Origin: Winogradskyella sp. PC-19
Lineage (GTDB): Bacteria; Bacteroidota; Bacteroidia; Flavobacteriales; Flavobacteriaceae
Assembly (NCBI RefSeq): GCF_002163855.1
Contig: NZ_CP019332.1
Location: 409,213 to 473,212, forward strand
Length of the DNA: 64,000 nt
Direction: 5' to 3'
Made by a program: the position numbers and the translations under genes. Shown here one piece after another: positions 1 through 7,751 of the stretch. Below the pieces are notes generated by a model. That model saw only the letters and a list, made by a program, of their open reading frames with translations, ran no database searches and was not told where the DNA came from. How positions within the stretch are numbered: position 1 is the stretch's first letter; every line of letters begins with the position of its first letter.

Positions 1-1
1 T

Positions 2-409
2 ACACTTACGGCTTTAGCTATCTTAGTAACAGGTGTTTGGGAAACAACTGATAATAACGGTGTAAGTCTAACAGCTTCAGCATTTGCAGATGTCATGCCA
101 GTTTATGGTAAATATGGTTTGTTGGTATGTATTACGGTTTTTAGTATGAGCTCTTTGTTCTCATATTCCTACTACGGTACAAAATGTATGTCTTTTTTGT
201 TTGGTGCAGATAAAAAGCACTATTACAACTATTTTTATATTGTAAGTATTCTAATCGGTGCTACTACGACCTTGGATATGATGATTAATCTTATCGATGG
301 CGTATTTGCTCTTATGGCAATTCCTACGATGTTAGCTACAATAATTTTAGCACCTAAGGTAATTGAGGCTTCCAAGACGTATTTTGAAAAGTTGAAAAAG
401 GAAAAATAG
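2..409 (+). CDS. Sodium:alanine (AGCS family) symporter, C-terminal fragment
   Basis: This is the last 135 residues of an amino-acid/cation symporter; the frame is open to the left edge of the window, so the start lies outside it. The first visible residues (TLTALAILVTGVW) match the conserved late part of AGCS-family transporters, and hydrophobic segments follow (LLVCITVFSMSSLFSY, FYIVSILIGATTTL, LIDGVFALMAIPTML). The family imports alanine or glycine with Na+ across the inner membrane. The fragment ends in a short basic cytoplasmic tail (FEKLKKEK). The next gene starts 9 bases downstream on the same strand. An internal ATG at 95 is not the real start because the conserved family sequence begins before it. 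Family assignment is from recognised motifs; substrate is inference. Confidence 0.8.
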   Translation, partial: TLTALAILVTGVWETTDNNGVSLTASAFADVMPVYGKYGLLVCITVFSMSSLFSYSYYGTKCMSFLFGADKKHYYNYFYIVSILIGATTTLDMMINLIDGVFALMAIPTMLATIILAPKVIEASKTYFEKLKKEK

Positions 410-418
410 TTTCTAATT

Positions 419-676
419 ATGACAAATAAAGAAAAGGCCAAATCCTATTGGAAAGAGAACATTAGATATGTTCTTATATTATTACTTATTTGGTTCTTAG
501 TATCCTTTGGTGCTGGTGTTATACTAAAAGATGCATTGAATACTATTAAAATAGGAGGATTTAAACTTGGTTTTTGGTTTGCACAACAAGGCTCGATGTA
601 TGTTTTTGTAGTCTTAATTTTTGTATATGTTTATTTGATGAATAAACTAGATAAAAAATATGGTTATGATAAATAG
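419..676 (+). CDS. DUF4212 small subunit of a sodium/solute symporter
   Basis: This 85-residue protein has two transmembrane helices (about residues 17-36 and 58-74) after a charged N-terminus (MTNKEKAKSYWKENIRY) with the YWKENIR motif typical of DUF4212. The family is known as the small partner encoded just upstream of a VC_2705-type SSS symporter. Here its 3' end overlaps the symporter gene by 17 bases, which suggests translational coupling and a fixed stoichiometry in the inner membrane. The protein probably stabilises or modulates the large subunit; that role is inference, while the family and pairing are seen directly. Confidence 0.85.
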   Translation: MTNKEKAKSYWKENIRYVLILLLIWFLVSFGAGVILKDALNTIKIGGFKLGFWFAQQGSMYVFVVLIFVYVYLMNKLDKKYGYDK

Positions 677-2396
677 TCTTATTCTTACAGAAGCCATAGA
701 TGTCCAAACATGGACCTACATCCTAGTTGGAATTACATTTGCATTATATATTGGTATTGCAATTTGGTCAAGAGCAGGATCTACAAAAGATTTCTATGTC
801 GCTGGCGGAGGTGTTTCTCCATTAGCTAACGGAATGGCAACTGCCGCAGATTGGATGAGTGCCGCATCTTTTATATCTATGGCAGGTATTATTTCATTTG
901 CTGGATATGATGGTGCAGTTTATTTGATGGGTTGGACAGGCGGATATGTTTTGCTAGCCTTATTATTAGCACCATACTTAAGAAAGTTTGGAAAGTTTAC
1001 AGTACCAGATTTTATAGGTGATCGTTATTATTCTAAAACAGCACGTGTTGTTGCTGTATTTTGTGCACTACTAGTATCTTTTACATATGTTGCAGGGCAA
1101 ATGCGAGGTGTTGGTATTGTTTTTTCACGTTTCTTAGAAGTAGACATTAATATAGGAGTAATAATTGGGATGCTCATTGTTTTATTTTACGCAGTACTTG
1201 GCGGTATGAAAGGCATAACCTATACTCAAGTTGCTCAGTATTGTGTATTGATTTTTGCCTTTATGGTACCTGCAATTTTCATTTCAATACAAATGACGGG
1301 TAATCCAATTCCGCAATTAGGATTTGGTAGCGAATTAGCTGATGGTTCTGGCACATTTCTCTTAGATAAATTAGATGGATTAAGTACAGAGCTTGGTTTT
1401 TCTGAATATACCGAAGGTTCAAAATCTACTTTAGACGTTTTTGCTATAACCTTAGCATTAATGGTTGGTACTGCAGGATTACCTCATGTAATCGTTAGAT
1501 TTTTTACCGTAAAAAATGTTAAGGATGCAAGAAAATCAGCAGGAATAGCCTTATTACTTATTGTTATCTTATATACTACTGCACCTGCAGTTGCTGCTTT
1601 TGCGCGTACTAATATGATTGAAACAGTTTCAAATCAATCGTACGCAGATGTACCCGAGTGGTTTAAGAAGTGGGAAACAACAGGCTTAATTACCTATGAA
1701 GACAAAAATAAAGATGGGATCATTCAATATGTAGCTGATGCCAATGCAAATGAGTTAGTTGTTGATAGAGATATCATGGTTTTAGCAAATCCTGAAATTG
1801 CAGAACTACCTAATTGGGTAATAGCTTTAGTAGCAGCTGGTGGTTTAGCTGCAGCATTATCTACAGCAGCAGGACTTCTATTAGTAATTTCTGCTTCTGT
1901 ATCACATGATTTAATTAAGAAAATAATAAAGCCATCAATATCTGAAAAATCCGAATTAGTCGCTGCGCGTTTATCAGCAGTTGGCGCTGTTTGTGTAGCT
2001 GGCTATTTTGGTATAAATCCTCCTGGATTTGTTGCTGCAGTCGTTGCATTAGCGTTTGGACTTGCAGCTGCATCCTTTTTTCCAGCTATTATTTTGGGGA
2101 TTTTTTATAAAAAAATGAATAAAGAAGGTGCAATAGCAGGTATGATAGTTGGGATTACTACAATGCTATTGTATATGATGAAATATAAACTAGGCTGGTT
2201 CGATGAAATTGTACCAGATAAAAGTGAATGGTGGTTTGGAATTTCGCCAGAAGGCTTTGGTAGTATCGCTATGTGTCTTAATTTTATTGTTTCGATAGTT
2301 ATACTACAATTCACCAAATCACCACCAAAAGAGGTTCAGGATATTGTAGAAAATATAAGAATACCAAGTGGAGCAGGCGAAGCTTCAAGTCATTAA
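660..2396 (+). CDS. Sodium:solute symporter (SSS family, VC_2705/ActP-like)
   Basis: This 578-residue polytopic membrane protein belongs to the sodium/solute symporter family. It carries the early SSS signature around residues 45-70 (DFYVAGGGVSPLANGMATA, then DWMSAASF) and about 13 hydrophobic segments. A polar loop of roughly 60 residues (about 320-385) has an acidic DKNKDG stretch resembling a calcium-binding loop. Relatives such as ActP take up acetate and other short carboxylates. The gene overlaps its DUF4212 partner and is followed 30 bases later by acetyl-CoA synthetase, which makes acetate or a similar short-chain acid the likely substrate. An alternative ATG two codons inside (666) cannot be excluded. 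Family is certain; substrate is inferred from neighbours. Confidence 0.9.
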   Translation: MVMINSLILTEAIDVQTWTYILVGITFALYIGIAIWSRAGSTKDFYVAGGGVSPLANGMATAADWMSAASFISMAGIISFAGYDGAVYLMGWTGGYVLLALLLAPYLRKFGKFTVPDFIGDRYYSKTARVVAVFCALLVSFTYVAGQMRGVGIVFSRFLEVDINIGVIIGMLIVLFYAVLGGMKGITYTQVAQYCVLIFAFMVPAIFISIQMTGNPIPQLGFGSELADGSGTFLLDKLDGLSTELGFSEYTEGSKSTLDVFAITLALMVGTAGLPHVIVRFFTVKNVKDARKSAGIALLLIVILYTTAPAVAAFARTNMIETVSNQSYADVPEWFKKWETTGLITYEDKNKDGIIQYVADANANELVVDRDIMVLANPEIAELPNWVIALVAAGGLAAALSTAAGLLLVISASVSHDLIKKIIKPSISEKSELVAARLSAVGAVCVAGYFGINPPGFVAAVVALAFGLAAASFFPAIILGIFYKKMNKEGAIAGMIVGITTMLLYMMKYKLGWFDEIVPDKSEWWFGISPEGFGSIAMCLNFIVSIVILQFTKSPPKEVQDIVENIRIPSGAGEASSH

Positions 2397-2426
2397 TGGC
2401 AATATTGAATTGATAAAAAATAAAAC

Positions 2427-4334
2427 ATGAGTAATTATCATATAAAACATCTCGAAGAATACTTTCAAGTTTATAAAAAATCAGTAGAGAATCCCGAAAA
2501 TTTCTGGGAAGAAATAGCAGAAGAGCATTTTGTATGGCGAAAAAAATGGGATAGTGTGCTCAGTTGGGACTTCAAAAAACCTGTAGTCAAATGGTTTGAA
2601 GGCGCAAAACTGAATATTACTGAAAATTGCTTAGACCGTCATTTATTGTCTCGAGGTGACAAAACTGCTATTCTTTTTGAGCCCAATGATCCCAACGAAG
2701 GTCCTCAATATATTACTTACAAACAATTGCACAAGCGTGTTTGTAAAATGGCAAATGTCCTAAAAGATAAAGGCGTCAAAAAGGGCGACCGAGTTTGTAT
2801 CTATTTACCAATGATACCAGAATTAGTTTATTCTGTTTTAGCATGTGCGCGCATAGGTGCTGTCCATTCTGTAGTTTTTGCAGGGTTTTCTTCATCAGCA
2901 TTAGCAACCCGAATTAATGATTGTGATTGTAAAACTGTTATAACAAGTGATGGTTCTTATCGTGGTGCTAAAACCATAGATTTAAAAGGCATTGTAGACA
3001 AAGCTTTAGATGACTGCCCCAATGTCAATTCTGTTTTAGTTGCAAAACGTATCAATTCTGATGTAGAAATGAAAGAAGGACGTGACTATTGGTTACAGCC
3101 ACTTTTAGATGAAGCTTATGGTGATTGTAATATTGAAATAATGGATGCTGAAGATCCTTTATTCATTTTATATACATCAGGTTCTACAGGAATGCCTAAA
3201 GGTATGTTACATACAACAGCTGGTTACATGGTATATTCTTCTTATACATTCAAAAATGTTTTTAATTATACCGAAAATGATGTGTATTGGTGTTCAGCTG
3301 ATGTGGGTTGGATTACTGGGCATAGTTATATTATTTATGGGCCATTATGTAATGGAGCTACATCAGTATTATTTGAAGGCGTTCCGAGTTACCCTGATTA
3401 CAGTCGCTTTTGGGAAATAGTAGAAAAGCATAAAGTAAATCAGTTCTACACTGCACCTACTGCCATTAGGGCTCTTGCTAAAGAAGGCTTAGAGTATACT
3501 CAAAAACACGAACTATCTTCACTTAAAGTATTAGGTACTGTTGGTGAGCCTATTAACGAAGAAGCATGGCATTGGTATGATGATAATATTGGAAAAAATC
3601 AAGCACCTATTGTTGATACCTATTTTCAAACTGAAAATGGAGGTATTATGTTAACGCCTATTCCTTATGTAACACCAACAAAACCCACTTATGCAACATT
3701 GCCCTTTATAGGAATCCAGCCTTGTTTAATGGACGAAGAAGGTAAAGAGATTTCAGGAAATCAAGTAAGTGGTCGTCTTTGCATTAAATTTCCATGGCCA
3801 AGTATTGCTAGGACTATTTACGGAAATCATCAACGCTATAGAGAAACTTATTTTACAGCTTTTGAAGGTAAATATTTTACAGGTGATGGCGCATTGAGAG
3901 ATGAGGTTGGTTATTACAGAATCACTGGTCGTGTGGACGATGTTATTATAGTCTCGGGTCATAACCTAGGAACAGCACCTATTGAAGATGCTATTAACGA
4001 ACATCCTGCAGTAGCTGAATCTGCAATAGTCGGTTTTCCTCATGATGTAAAAGGAAATGCCTTATATGGATATGTAATCTTAAAAGAAGTAGGAGAGAAA
4101 CGCGACCATGATAATCTTAGAGCAGAAATAAACCAGATTATTACAGAGCAAATTGGACCGATTGCTAAGTTAGATAAAATTCAATTCACTAAAGGTTTGC
4201 CTAAAACACGTTCGGGTAAAATTATGCGTCGTATTTTAAGAAAGATTGCTTGTGATGAAGCTGACCAATTAGGTGATATCAGTACGTTATTAAACCCTGA
4301 GGTAGTTGATTCTATTGTAAAAAACACTCTATAA
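2427..4334 (+). CDS. acs: Acetyl-CoA synthetase (AMP-forming)
   Basis: This 635-residue enzyme of the ANL superfamily activates acetate with ATP and CoA to acetyl-CoA in the cytoplasm. Visible motifs are the N-terminal ACS domain (FWEEIAEEHFVWRKKW), the P-loop-like YTSGSTGMPKG near residue 250, the DTYFQTENGG acetate/adenylate motif, the hinge YRITGRVDDVIIVSGH, and PKTRSGKIMRR near the C-terminus, whose lysine (about residue 598) is catalytic and in many bacteria is inactivated by acetylation. The length is close to that of E. coli Acs (652). It follows the DUF4212/SSS transporter closely on the same strand, consistent with a transport-plus-activation unit for acetate. Confidence 0.95.
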   Translation: MSNYHIKHLEEYFQVYKKSVENPENFWEEIAEEHFVWRKKWDSVLSWDFKKPVVKWFEGAKLNITENCLDRHLLSRGDKTAILFEPNDPNEGPQYITYKQLHKRVCKMANVLKDKGVKKGDRVCIYLPMIPELVYSVLACARIGAVHSVVFAGFSSSALATRINDCDCKTVITSDGSYRGAKTIDLKGIVDKALDDCPNVNSVLVAKRINSDVEMKEGRDYWLQPLLDEAYGDCNIEIMDAEDPLFILYTSGSTGMPKGMLHTTAGYMVYSSYTFKNVFNYTENDVYWCSADVGWITGHSYIIYGPLCNGATSVLFEGVPSYPDYSRFWEIVEKHKVNQFYTAPTAIRALAKEGLEYTQKHELSSLKVLGTVGEPINEEAWHWYDDNIGKNQAPIVDTYFQTENGGIMLTPIPYVTPTKPTYATLPFIGIQPCLMDEEGKEISGNQVSGRLCIKFPWPSIARTIYGNHQRYRETYFTAFEGKYFTGDGALRDEVGYYRITGRVDDVIIVSGHNLGTAPIEDAINEHPAVAESAIVGFPHDVKGNALYGYVILKEVGEKRDHDNLRAEINQIITEQIGPIAKLDKIQFTKGLPKTRSGKIMRRILRKIACDEADQLGDISTLLNPEVVDSIVKNTL

Positions 4335-4342
4335 GTTTTAGT

Positions 4343-4774
4343 ATGAAATCATTTTTATGTTTTTTTATTTTCTTCACACTGACTATAAATTGTCATGCTC
4401 AAAAATCTTTCACTAACTATCATAATAACGGAAATATTTCAGAAAAAGGTAATATCAAAAATGGAAAAAAAGTAGGTGACTACATATCGTATTATATAAG
4501 TGGAAACCCTAAGATGGAGGCAAAATTTATTGCGGGTTTTATGATTGAGAAAAAAGAGTATAATGAATCTGGAAGACTAATAAAATCTGGATATATGGTT
4601 AATGGTAGCGATAAATTTCAAGTCATTAATTATGATTCCCATGGCCATATTTTGAGCAAAGGTTTTTTAGACAATAAAGGGTTAAGAACTGGAGAATGGA
4701 ACGTATTTAGTGTTGAAAAGAACATTTACCAAACTCATATTTATGATGAAGGATTAATAATTACTCATCCTTAG
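4343..4774 (+). CDS. Secreted MORN/YwqK-like repeat protein
   Basis: This 143-residue protein begins with a signal peptide (MKSFLCFFIFFTLTINCHAQ). It is followed by repeats of about 20-23 residues of the form YxxxGxxxxxGxxxxGKxxGxxxxY (for example NGNISEKGNIKNGKKVGDY), as in MORN/YwqK-type proteins common in Bacteroidota. Such beta-hairpin repeats are usually exported; the molecular function is unknown. It starts 8 bases after acs, so it may be cotranscribed, but the function does not suggest a metabolic link. Its last 14 bases overlap the end of a convergent small ORF. The family resemblance is moderate. Confidence 0.7.
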   Translation: MKSFLCFFIFFTLTINCHAQKSFTNYHNNGNISEKGNIKNGKKVGDYISYYISGNPKMEAKFIAGFMIEKKEYNESGRLIKSGYMVNGSDKFQVINYDSHGHILSKGFLDNKGLRTGEWNVFSVEKNIYQTHIYDEGLIITHP

Positions 4775-4922
4775 ACTTTTGATTTTTTGCTTTTTTTACA
4801 ATAGCTTTTAAGCGTTCTTTTCGTAATAATGCTTCTTGTTTTTTTTTATTCTTTTTTTGTGCAACAAGTCGACTATGCTTTGCTTTATTTTTTGTGTTTT
4901 TTTCTTGTCCTTTTTTGGCCAT
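4761..4922 (-). CDS. Small highly basic protein (53 aa), hypothetical
   Basis: This frame begins MAKKGQEKNTKNKAKHSR and ends KNQKSKDE before TAA. About 40 percent of the 53 residues are Lys or Arg, with a helical QEALLRKERLKAIVKKAK stretch. It has no Cys, no Trp and no signal peptide, so a cytoplasmic nucleic-acid or ribosome-associated role is possible, but that is a guess. It is convergent with the upstream MORN gene (14-base overlap) and divergent from the HAD gene. A TATATTTG box lies upstream at 4980-4987 in the right orientation. An AT-rich genome makes Lys-rich spurious ORFs more likely, yet start context, length and arrangement are consistent with a real gene. Confidence 0.6.
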   Translation of the reverse strand: MAKKGQEKNTKNKAKHSRLVAQKKNKKKQEALLRKERLKAIVKKAKNQKSKDE

Positions 4923-4979
4923 TATAAGTTTTGTATGTAGTTATAATATAACTAATTTCGAGCTTTTATAAATCAATTT

Positions 4980-4987
4980 CAAATATA
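4980..4987 (-). promoter_or_regulatory. Candidate -7 promoter box for the small basic ORF
   Basis: TATATTTG on the minus strand fits the Bacteroidota -7 consensus TAnnTTTG and lies 57 bases upstream of the ATG of the 53-residue ORF. I see no -33 TTTG at the usual spacing, so support is weak. Confidence 0.35.
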
Positions 4988-4994
4988 AAAATTT

Positions 4995-5654
4995 ATGCTC
5001 AAAGCTGTTTTGTTTGATATGGATGGTGTCATAGTGGATACTGAGCCTTTGCACCGTAAAGCTTATTTCAAAATGTTTTCTGATGTAGATATAAAAGTAG
5101 ATGAAGCTTTGTATACTTCATTTACAGGTCAGTCTACTATTAATATATGTAAAAGGTTGGTGAATCATTTTGAATTAATTTTTTCACCTGAATATTTAGT
5201 GAAGTTAAAAAGGCAACATTTCAAATATCTATTTGAAAATGATACAGATTTAGCGTTAATAGATGGTGTTTTAGATTTGATACAAGACTACCATACAAAC
5301 GGGTTAAAACTTGTAGTCGCATCATCAGCGTCAATGCCTAACATTAACCGAATCTTTGAGCGATTTGATTTAAATCAATACTTTATAGGTAAATTTAGTG
5401 GTGCAGATTTAAAACAATCTAAGCCACATCCAGAAATATTTATAAAAGCTGCAGAACATACGGGATTTAATAAATCAGAATGCGTAGTAATTGAAGATTC
5501 TACAAATGGTATCAAAGCTGCTCATGATGCAGGTATCTTCTGCATTGGATTTAAAAGCGAGCACTCAATACAACAGGACTATAGTTTAGCTGAAATAGTT
5601 ATATCAGATTACACTGAAATTACTTGTAAAAAACTATCAGGAATAATCAACTAG
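4995..5654 (+). CDS. HAD-superfamily hydrolase, beta-phosphoglucomutase-like
   Basis: This 219-residue cytoplasmic enzyme has HAD motif I FDMDGVIVDTEP (nucleophile Asp8, general acid Asp10), motif II ser/thr in VVASSAS, the lysine of SKPHPEIF, and motif III/IV EDSTNGIKAAHDAG. The first half carries an alpha-helical cap as in subfamily IA phosphatases and beta-phosphoglucomutases. These enzymes act on sugar phosphates or similar small phosphates; the substrate cannot be read from the sequence. The gene stands alone on the plus strand and is convergent with the next gene, 6 bases away. Confidence 0.85.
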   Translation: MLKAVLFDMDGVIVDTEPLHRKAYFKMFSDVDIKVDEALYTSFTGQSTINICKRLVNHFELIFSPEYLVKLKRQHFKYLFENDTDLALIDGVLDLIQDYHTNGLKLVVASSASMPNINRIFERFDLNQYFIGKFSGADLKQSKPHPEIFIKAAEHTGFNKSECVVIEDSTNGIKAAHDAGIFCIGFKSEHSIQQDYSLAEIVISDYTEITCKKLSGIIN

Positions 5655-5660
5655 TTAATA

Positions 5661-6143
5661 TTAGTTATCATTATTGCGTTTCTTTTTTTTGCGCTTTTTC
5701 TTTTTCTTCTTTTTTTCCTCACCTTCTTTAAATTTACCTTCAAGGAATTCATCAAGTTTGACATTATCACTTTCAGATAGCATAGTTTTTAATTCTCTAA
5801 AATGCTCTCGTTTAAAACCATCAAAAGCATCTTTACGCTCAACAGAATTATCAAACTGAACTTTCATGAATTTTTTTGTTAATTCAAAATACTCATCCAT
5901 TGTCTGCTTAGCAATTTCTTTTTGAAAATCATCTGCCTCTAAAGTTGCTAGAAAATTAGCTATATATTCTGCTTGACGTTCAGCATTCTTTTTTTCTATA
6001 TTTGCTTTTTGATTTTCATTTGGCGGTACATTTGGCTGTTGTCTACCTAATCTATTATTTCTTAAACCGCCTTGTCTTCCAAACTGAGCTGTTGCGTTTG
6101 CAGTAGTGAATAAAATGCAAATTAAAATAAATGCTTTTTTCAT
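5661..6143 (-). CDS. Secreted protein with Lys/Arg-rich C-terminal tail, hypothetical
   Basis: This 160-residue protein starts with a signal peptide (MKKAFILICILFTTANATAQ). A Gly/Arg/Asn/Gln/Pro-rich linker (to about residue 45) leads to a helical domain of about 90 residues rich in Glu, Lys and Phe. The tail, from about 140, is almost entirely Lys and Arg (KKKKKKKRKKKKR). The helical part loosely resembles Spy/LTXXQ-type periplasmic proteins, but no LTxxQ motif is visible. The start overlaps the stop of the ArsC-like gene by 4 bases (ATGA), so the two are probably translationally coupled. No function is recognised. Confidence 0.65.
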   Translation of the reverse strand: MKKAFILICILFTTANATAQFGRQGGLRNNRLGRQQPNVPPNENQKANIEKKNAERQAEYIANFLATLEADDFQKEIAKQTMDEYFELTKKFMKVQFDNSVERKDAFDGFKREHFRELKTMLSESDNVKLDEFLEGKFKEGEEKKKKKKKRKKKKRNNDN

Positions 6144-6481
6144 AATATTGTTTTTATAGCTTCAGTTGGACGTCCAACTACAGCTTTATTATTGTTTATA
6201 ACGATTGGCCTTTCAATCAGCTTTGGGTTTTGAACCATCGCTTCAATGATTTCATTATCGCTTAAATCTTTTCCTTTATAATCATCTTTCCAAATGGCTT
6301 CATTTTTTCGAACTAAATCAATTGGTGAGATGTCTAATTTAGTGATTATTGAGGTTAATTCTTTTTGTGTCAATTTATCATCAAGATACTTTATAATTTC
6401 AAAGTCTTTAGTTTCTGTTTCAAGTAAAGCTAATCCTTCTCTAGATTTTCTACATCTTGGGTTATGTAATATTTGTATCAT
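6140..6481 (-). CDS. ArsC/Spx-family arsenate reductase-like protein
   Basis: This 113-residue thioredoxin-fold protein matches the glutaredoxin-dependent ArsC family: LHNPRCRKSREGLALL contains the catalytic Cys10 in a C-x-x-S arrangement, and the C-terminal part has LIERPIVINNNKAVVGRPTE, the conserved arginine-bearing region. Classical members reduce arsenate with glutathione and glutaredoxin. The Bacteroidota versions without other ars genes nearby have no proven substrate, so a general thiol-redox role is equally possible. It is cotranscribed with the following secreted protein through a 4-base overlap. Confidence 0.85.
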   Translation of the reverse strand: MIQILHNPRCRKSREGLALLETETKDFEIIKYLDDKLTQKELTSIITKLDISPIDLVRKNEAIWKDDYKGKDLSDNEIIEAMVQNPKLIERPIVINNNKAVVGRPTEAIKTIL

Positions 6482-6543
6482 TTTATGCTGAATTTATTTA
6501 ACTCTGTTGAATCTTCGATTTCAGTATCTATTCAATATAACAA

Positions 6544-7645
6544 TTACTGTGCCGTATCTTTTTGTCCCATCATCATCAGATATTCTTTTAAAAACGGTTC
6601 AATAGCTCCATCCATAACGGCGTCTATATTCCCTGTTTCATGACCAGAGCGTACGTCTTTAACTAGTTTGTATGGGTGCATCACATAGTTTCTTATTTGA
6701 CTTCCCCATTCAATTTTCATTTTTCCAGCCTCAATGTCATCACGCTGTGACATTTGTTTTTTTAATTCTATCTCGTATAATTGAGATTTAAGCATTTGTA
6801 AAGCTCGCGCACGATTATCATGTTGCGAGCGTGTCTCTGAACATTGAATTTGAATACCAGAAGGCTTATGCAATAACTGTACTTTAGTCTCAACTTTATT
6901 TACATTTTGTCCACCAGCACCACTTGAACGTGCTGTTGTTATCTCCAAGTCCGAAGGATTGATTTCTATTTCAATAGAATCATCTACTAAAGGGTACACA
7001 TATACCGATGCAAAACTAGTATGACGTTTAGCGTTACTATCAAAAGGTGAAATACGCACCAAACGGTGCACTCCATTTTCGCCTTTGAGCCAACCAAAGG
7101 CATAATCGCCTTCAATCTCTAAAGTCACTGTTTTTATACCAGCAACATCTCCGTCTTGTAAGTTTAGTTCTTTTATTTTAAAACCACTCTTTTCGGCATA
7201 CATCATGTACATACGCATGAGCATCGCTGCCCAGTCGCAACTTTCTGTACCGCCAGCACCAGCTGTAATCTGTAAAACAGCACTCAAACTGTCACCTTCT
7301 TCTGAAAGCATATTTTTGAATTCTAGTTTCTCGATTGCATTTATGGATTTTACGTACCGAGCTTCAACGTTTGCCATTGGCGCTTCGTCTTCTTTGAAAA
7401 ATTCATAAATAACTTCTAAATCTTCATAAAGTGTAGCTGCAGCTTCGTAATCATTAATCCAACTTTTTTTCTCTCTAAGGGATTTCATGACCGATTCAGC
7501 TTTTTTTGAGTCGTTCCAAAAATTGGGGTCAAAAGTTTGCTCTTCTTCGTTAGCTATTTCGATGCGTTTGGCATCTAAGTCAAAGATACTGTCTCAGTGC
7601 GTCGAGACGGGAATTAAGGTTTTTTATCTGGTCAGATGTAATCAT
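6544..7645 (-). CDS. prfB: Peptide chain release factor 2 (programmed +1 frameshift)
   Basis: RF2 recognises UAA and UGA and releases the nascent chain. The gene is in two frames. Codons 1-21 ([21 protein letters not shown]) run from ATG at 7643-7645 to an in-frame TGA at 7580-7582; skipping one base continues as DLDAKRIE and on to TAA at 6544, giving 366 residues, close to the 365 of E. coli RF2. The tripeptide anticodon SPF is at about residues 199-201 and the catalytic GGQ at about 244-246, so the protein is complete. The first ATG of the downstream frame (7488) is not the true start, because the conserved RF2 N-terminus lies before it. Expression should be autoregulated by RF2 level. Confidence 0.95.
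7579..7588 (-). promoter_or_regulatory. prfB +1 frameshift site (TAT CTT TGA C)
   Basis: The heptamer CTTTGAC with the preceding TAT is identical to the classical bacterial prfB recoding site. Slow termination at TGA when RF2 is scarce lets the Leu-tRNA slip one base forward. The usual Shine-Dalgarno-like AGGGGG stimulator is replaced here by CTGAGACAG, a weak match, in line with the weak role of Shine-Dalgarno pairing in Bacteroidota. Confidence 0.92.
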
Positions 7646-7662
7646 TAAAACTTGAATTTATG

Positions 7663-7670
7663 CAAATATA
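7663..7670 (-). promoter_or_regulatory. Candidate -7 promoter box of prfB
   Basis: TATATTTG on the minus strand matches TAnnTTTG and lies 18 bases upstream of the prfB ATG, giving a very short leader. No clear -33 element is visible. Confidence 0.45.
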
Positions 7671-7692
7671 AGATGATGGCTTAAAGTGTTGT

Positions 7693-7700
7693 TATTTTTG
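7693..7700 (+). promoter_or_regulatory. Candidate -7 promoter box of the metalloprotease gene
   Basis: TATTTTTG matches TAnnTTTG and lies 52 bases upstream of the preferred ATG at 7752. It falls inside the longer possible reading frame, which supports the shorter start. Confidence 0.45.
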
Positions 7701-7751
7701 AATAGAATTTTTAGAAATTCCGTAGTTTTATGTCGCTTAAAAAAACCAACT

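Noticed and set aside
3145..3420. 91-residue open frame inside acs in another frame
   Set aside because: It lies within a clear acetyl-CoA synthetase gene and carries no family motif.
7580..7582. In-frame stop in prfB as a pseudogene mark
   Set aside because: The TGA sits in the canonical CTT TGA C recoding site and the downstream frame is complete with SPF and GGQ motifs.
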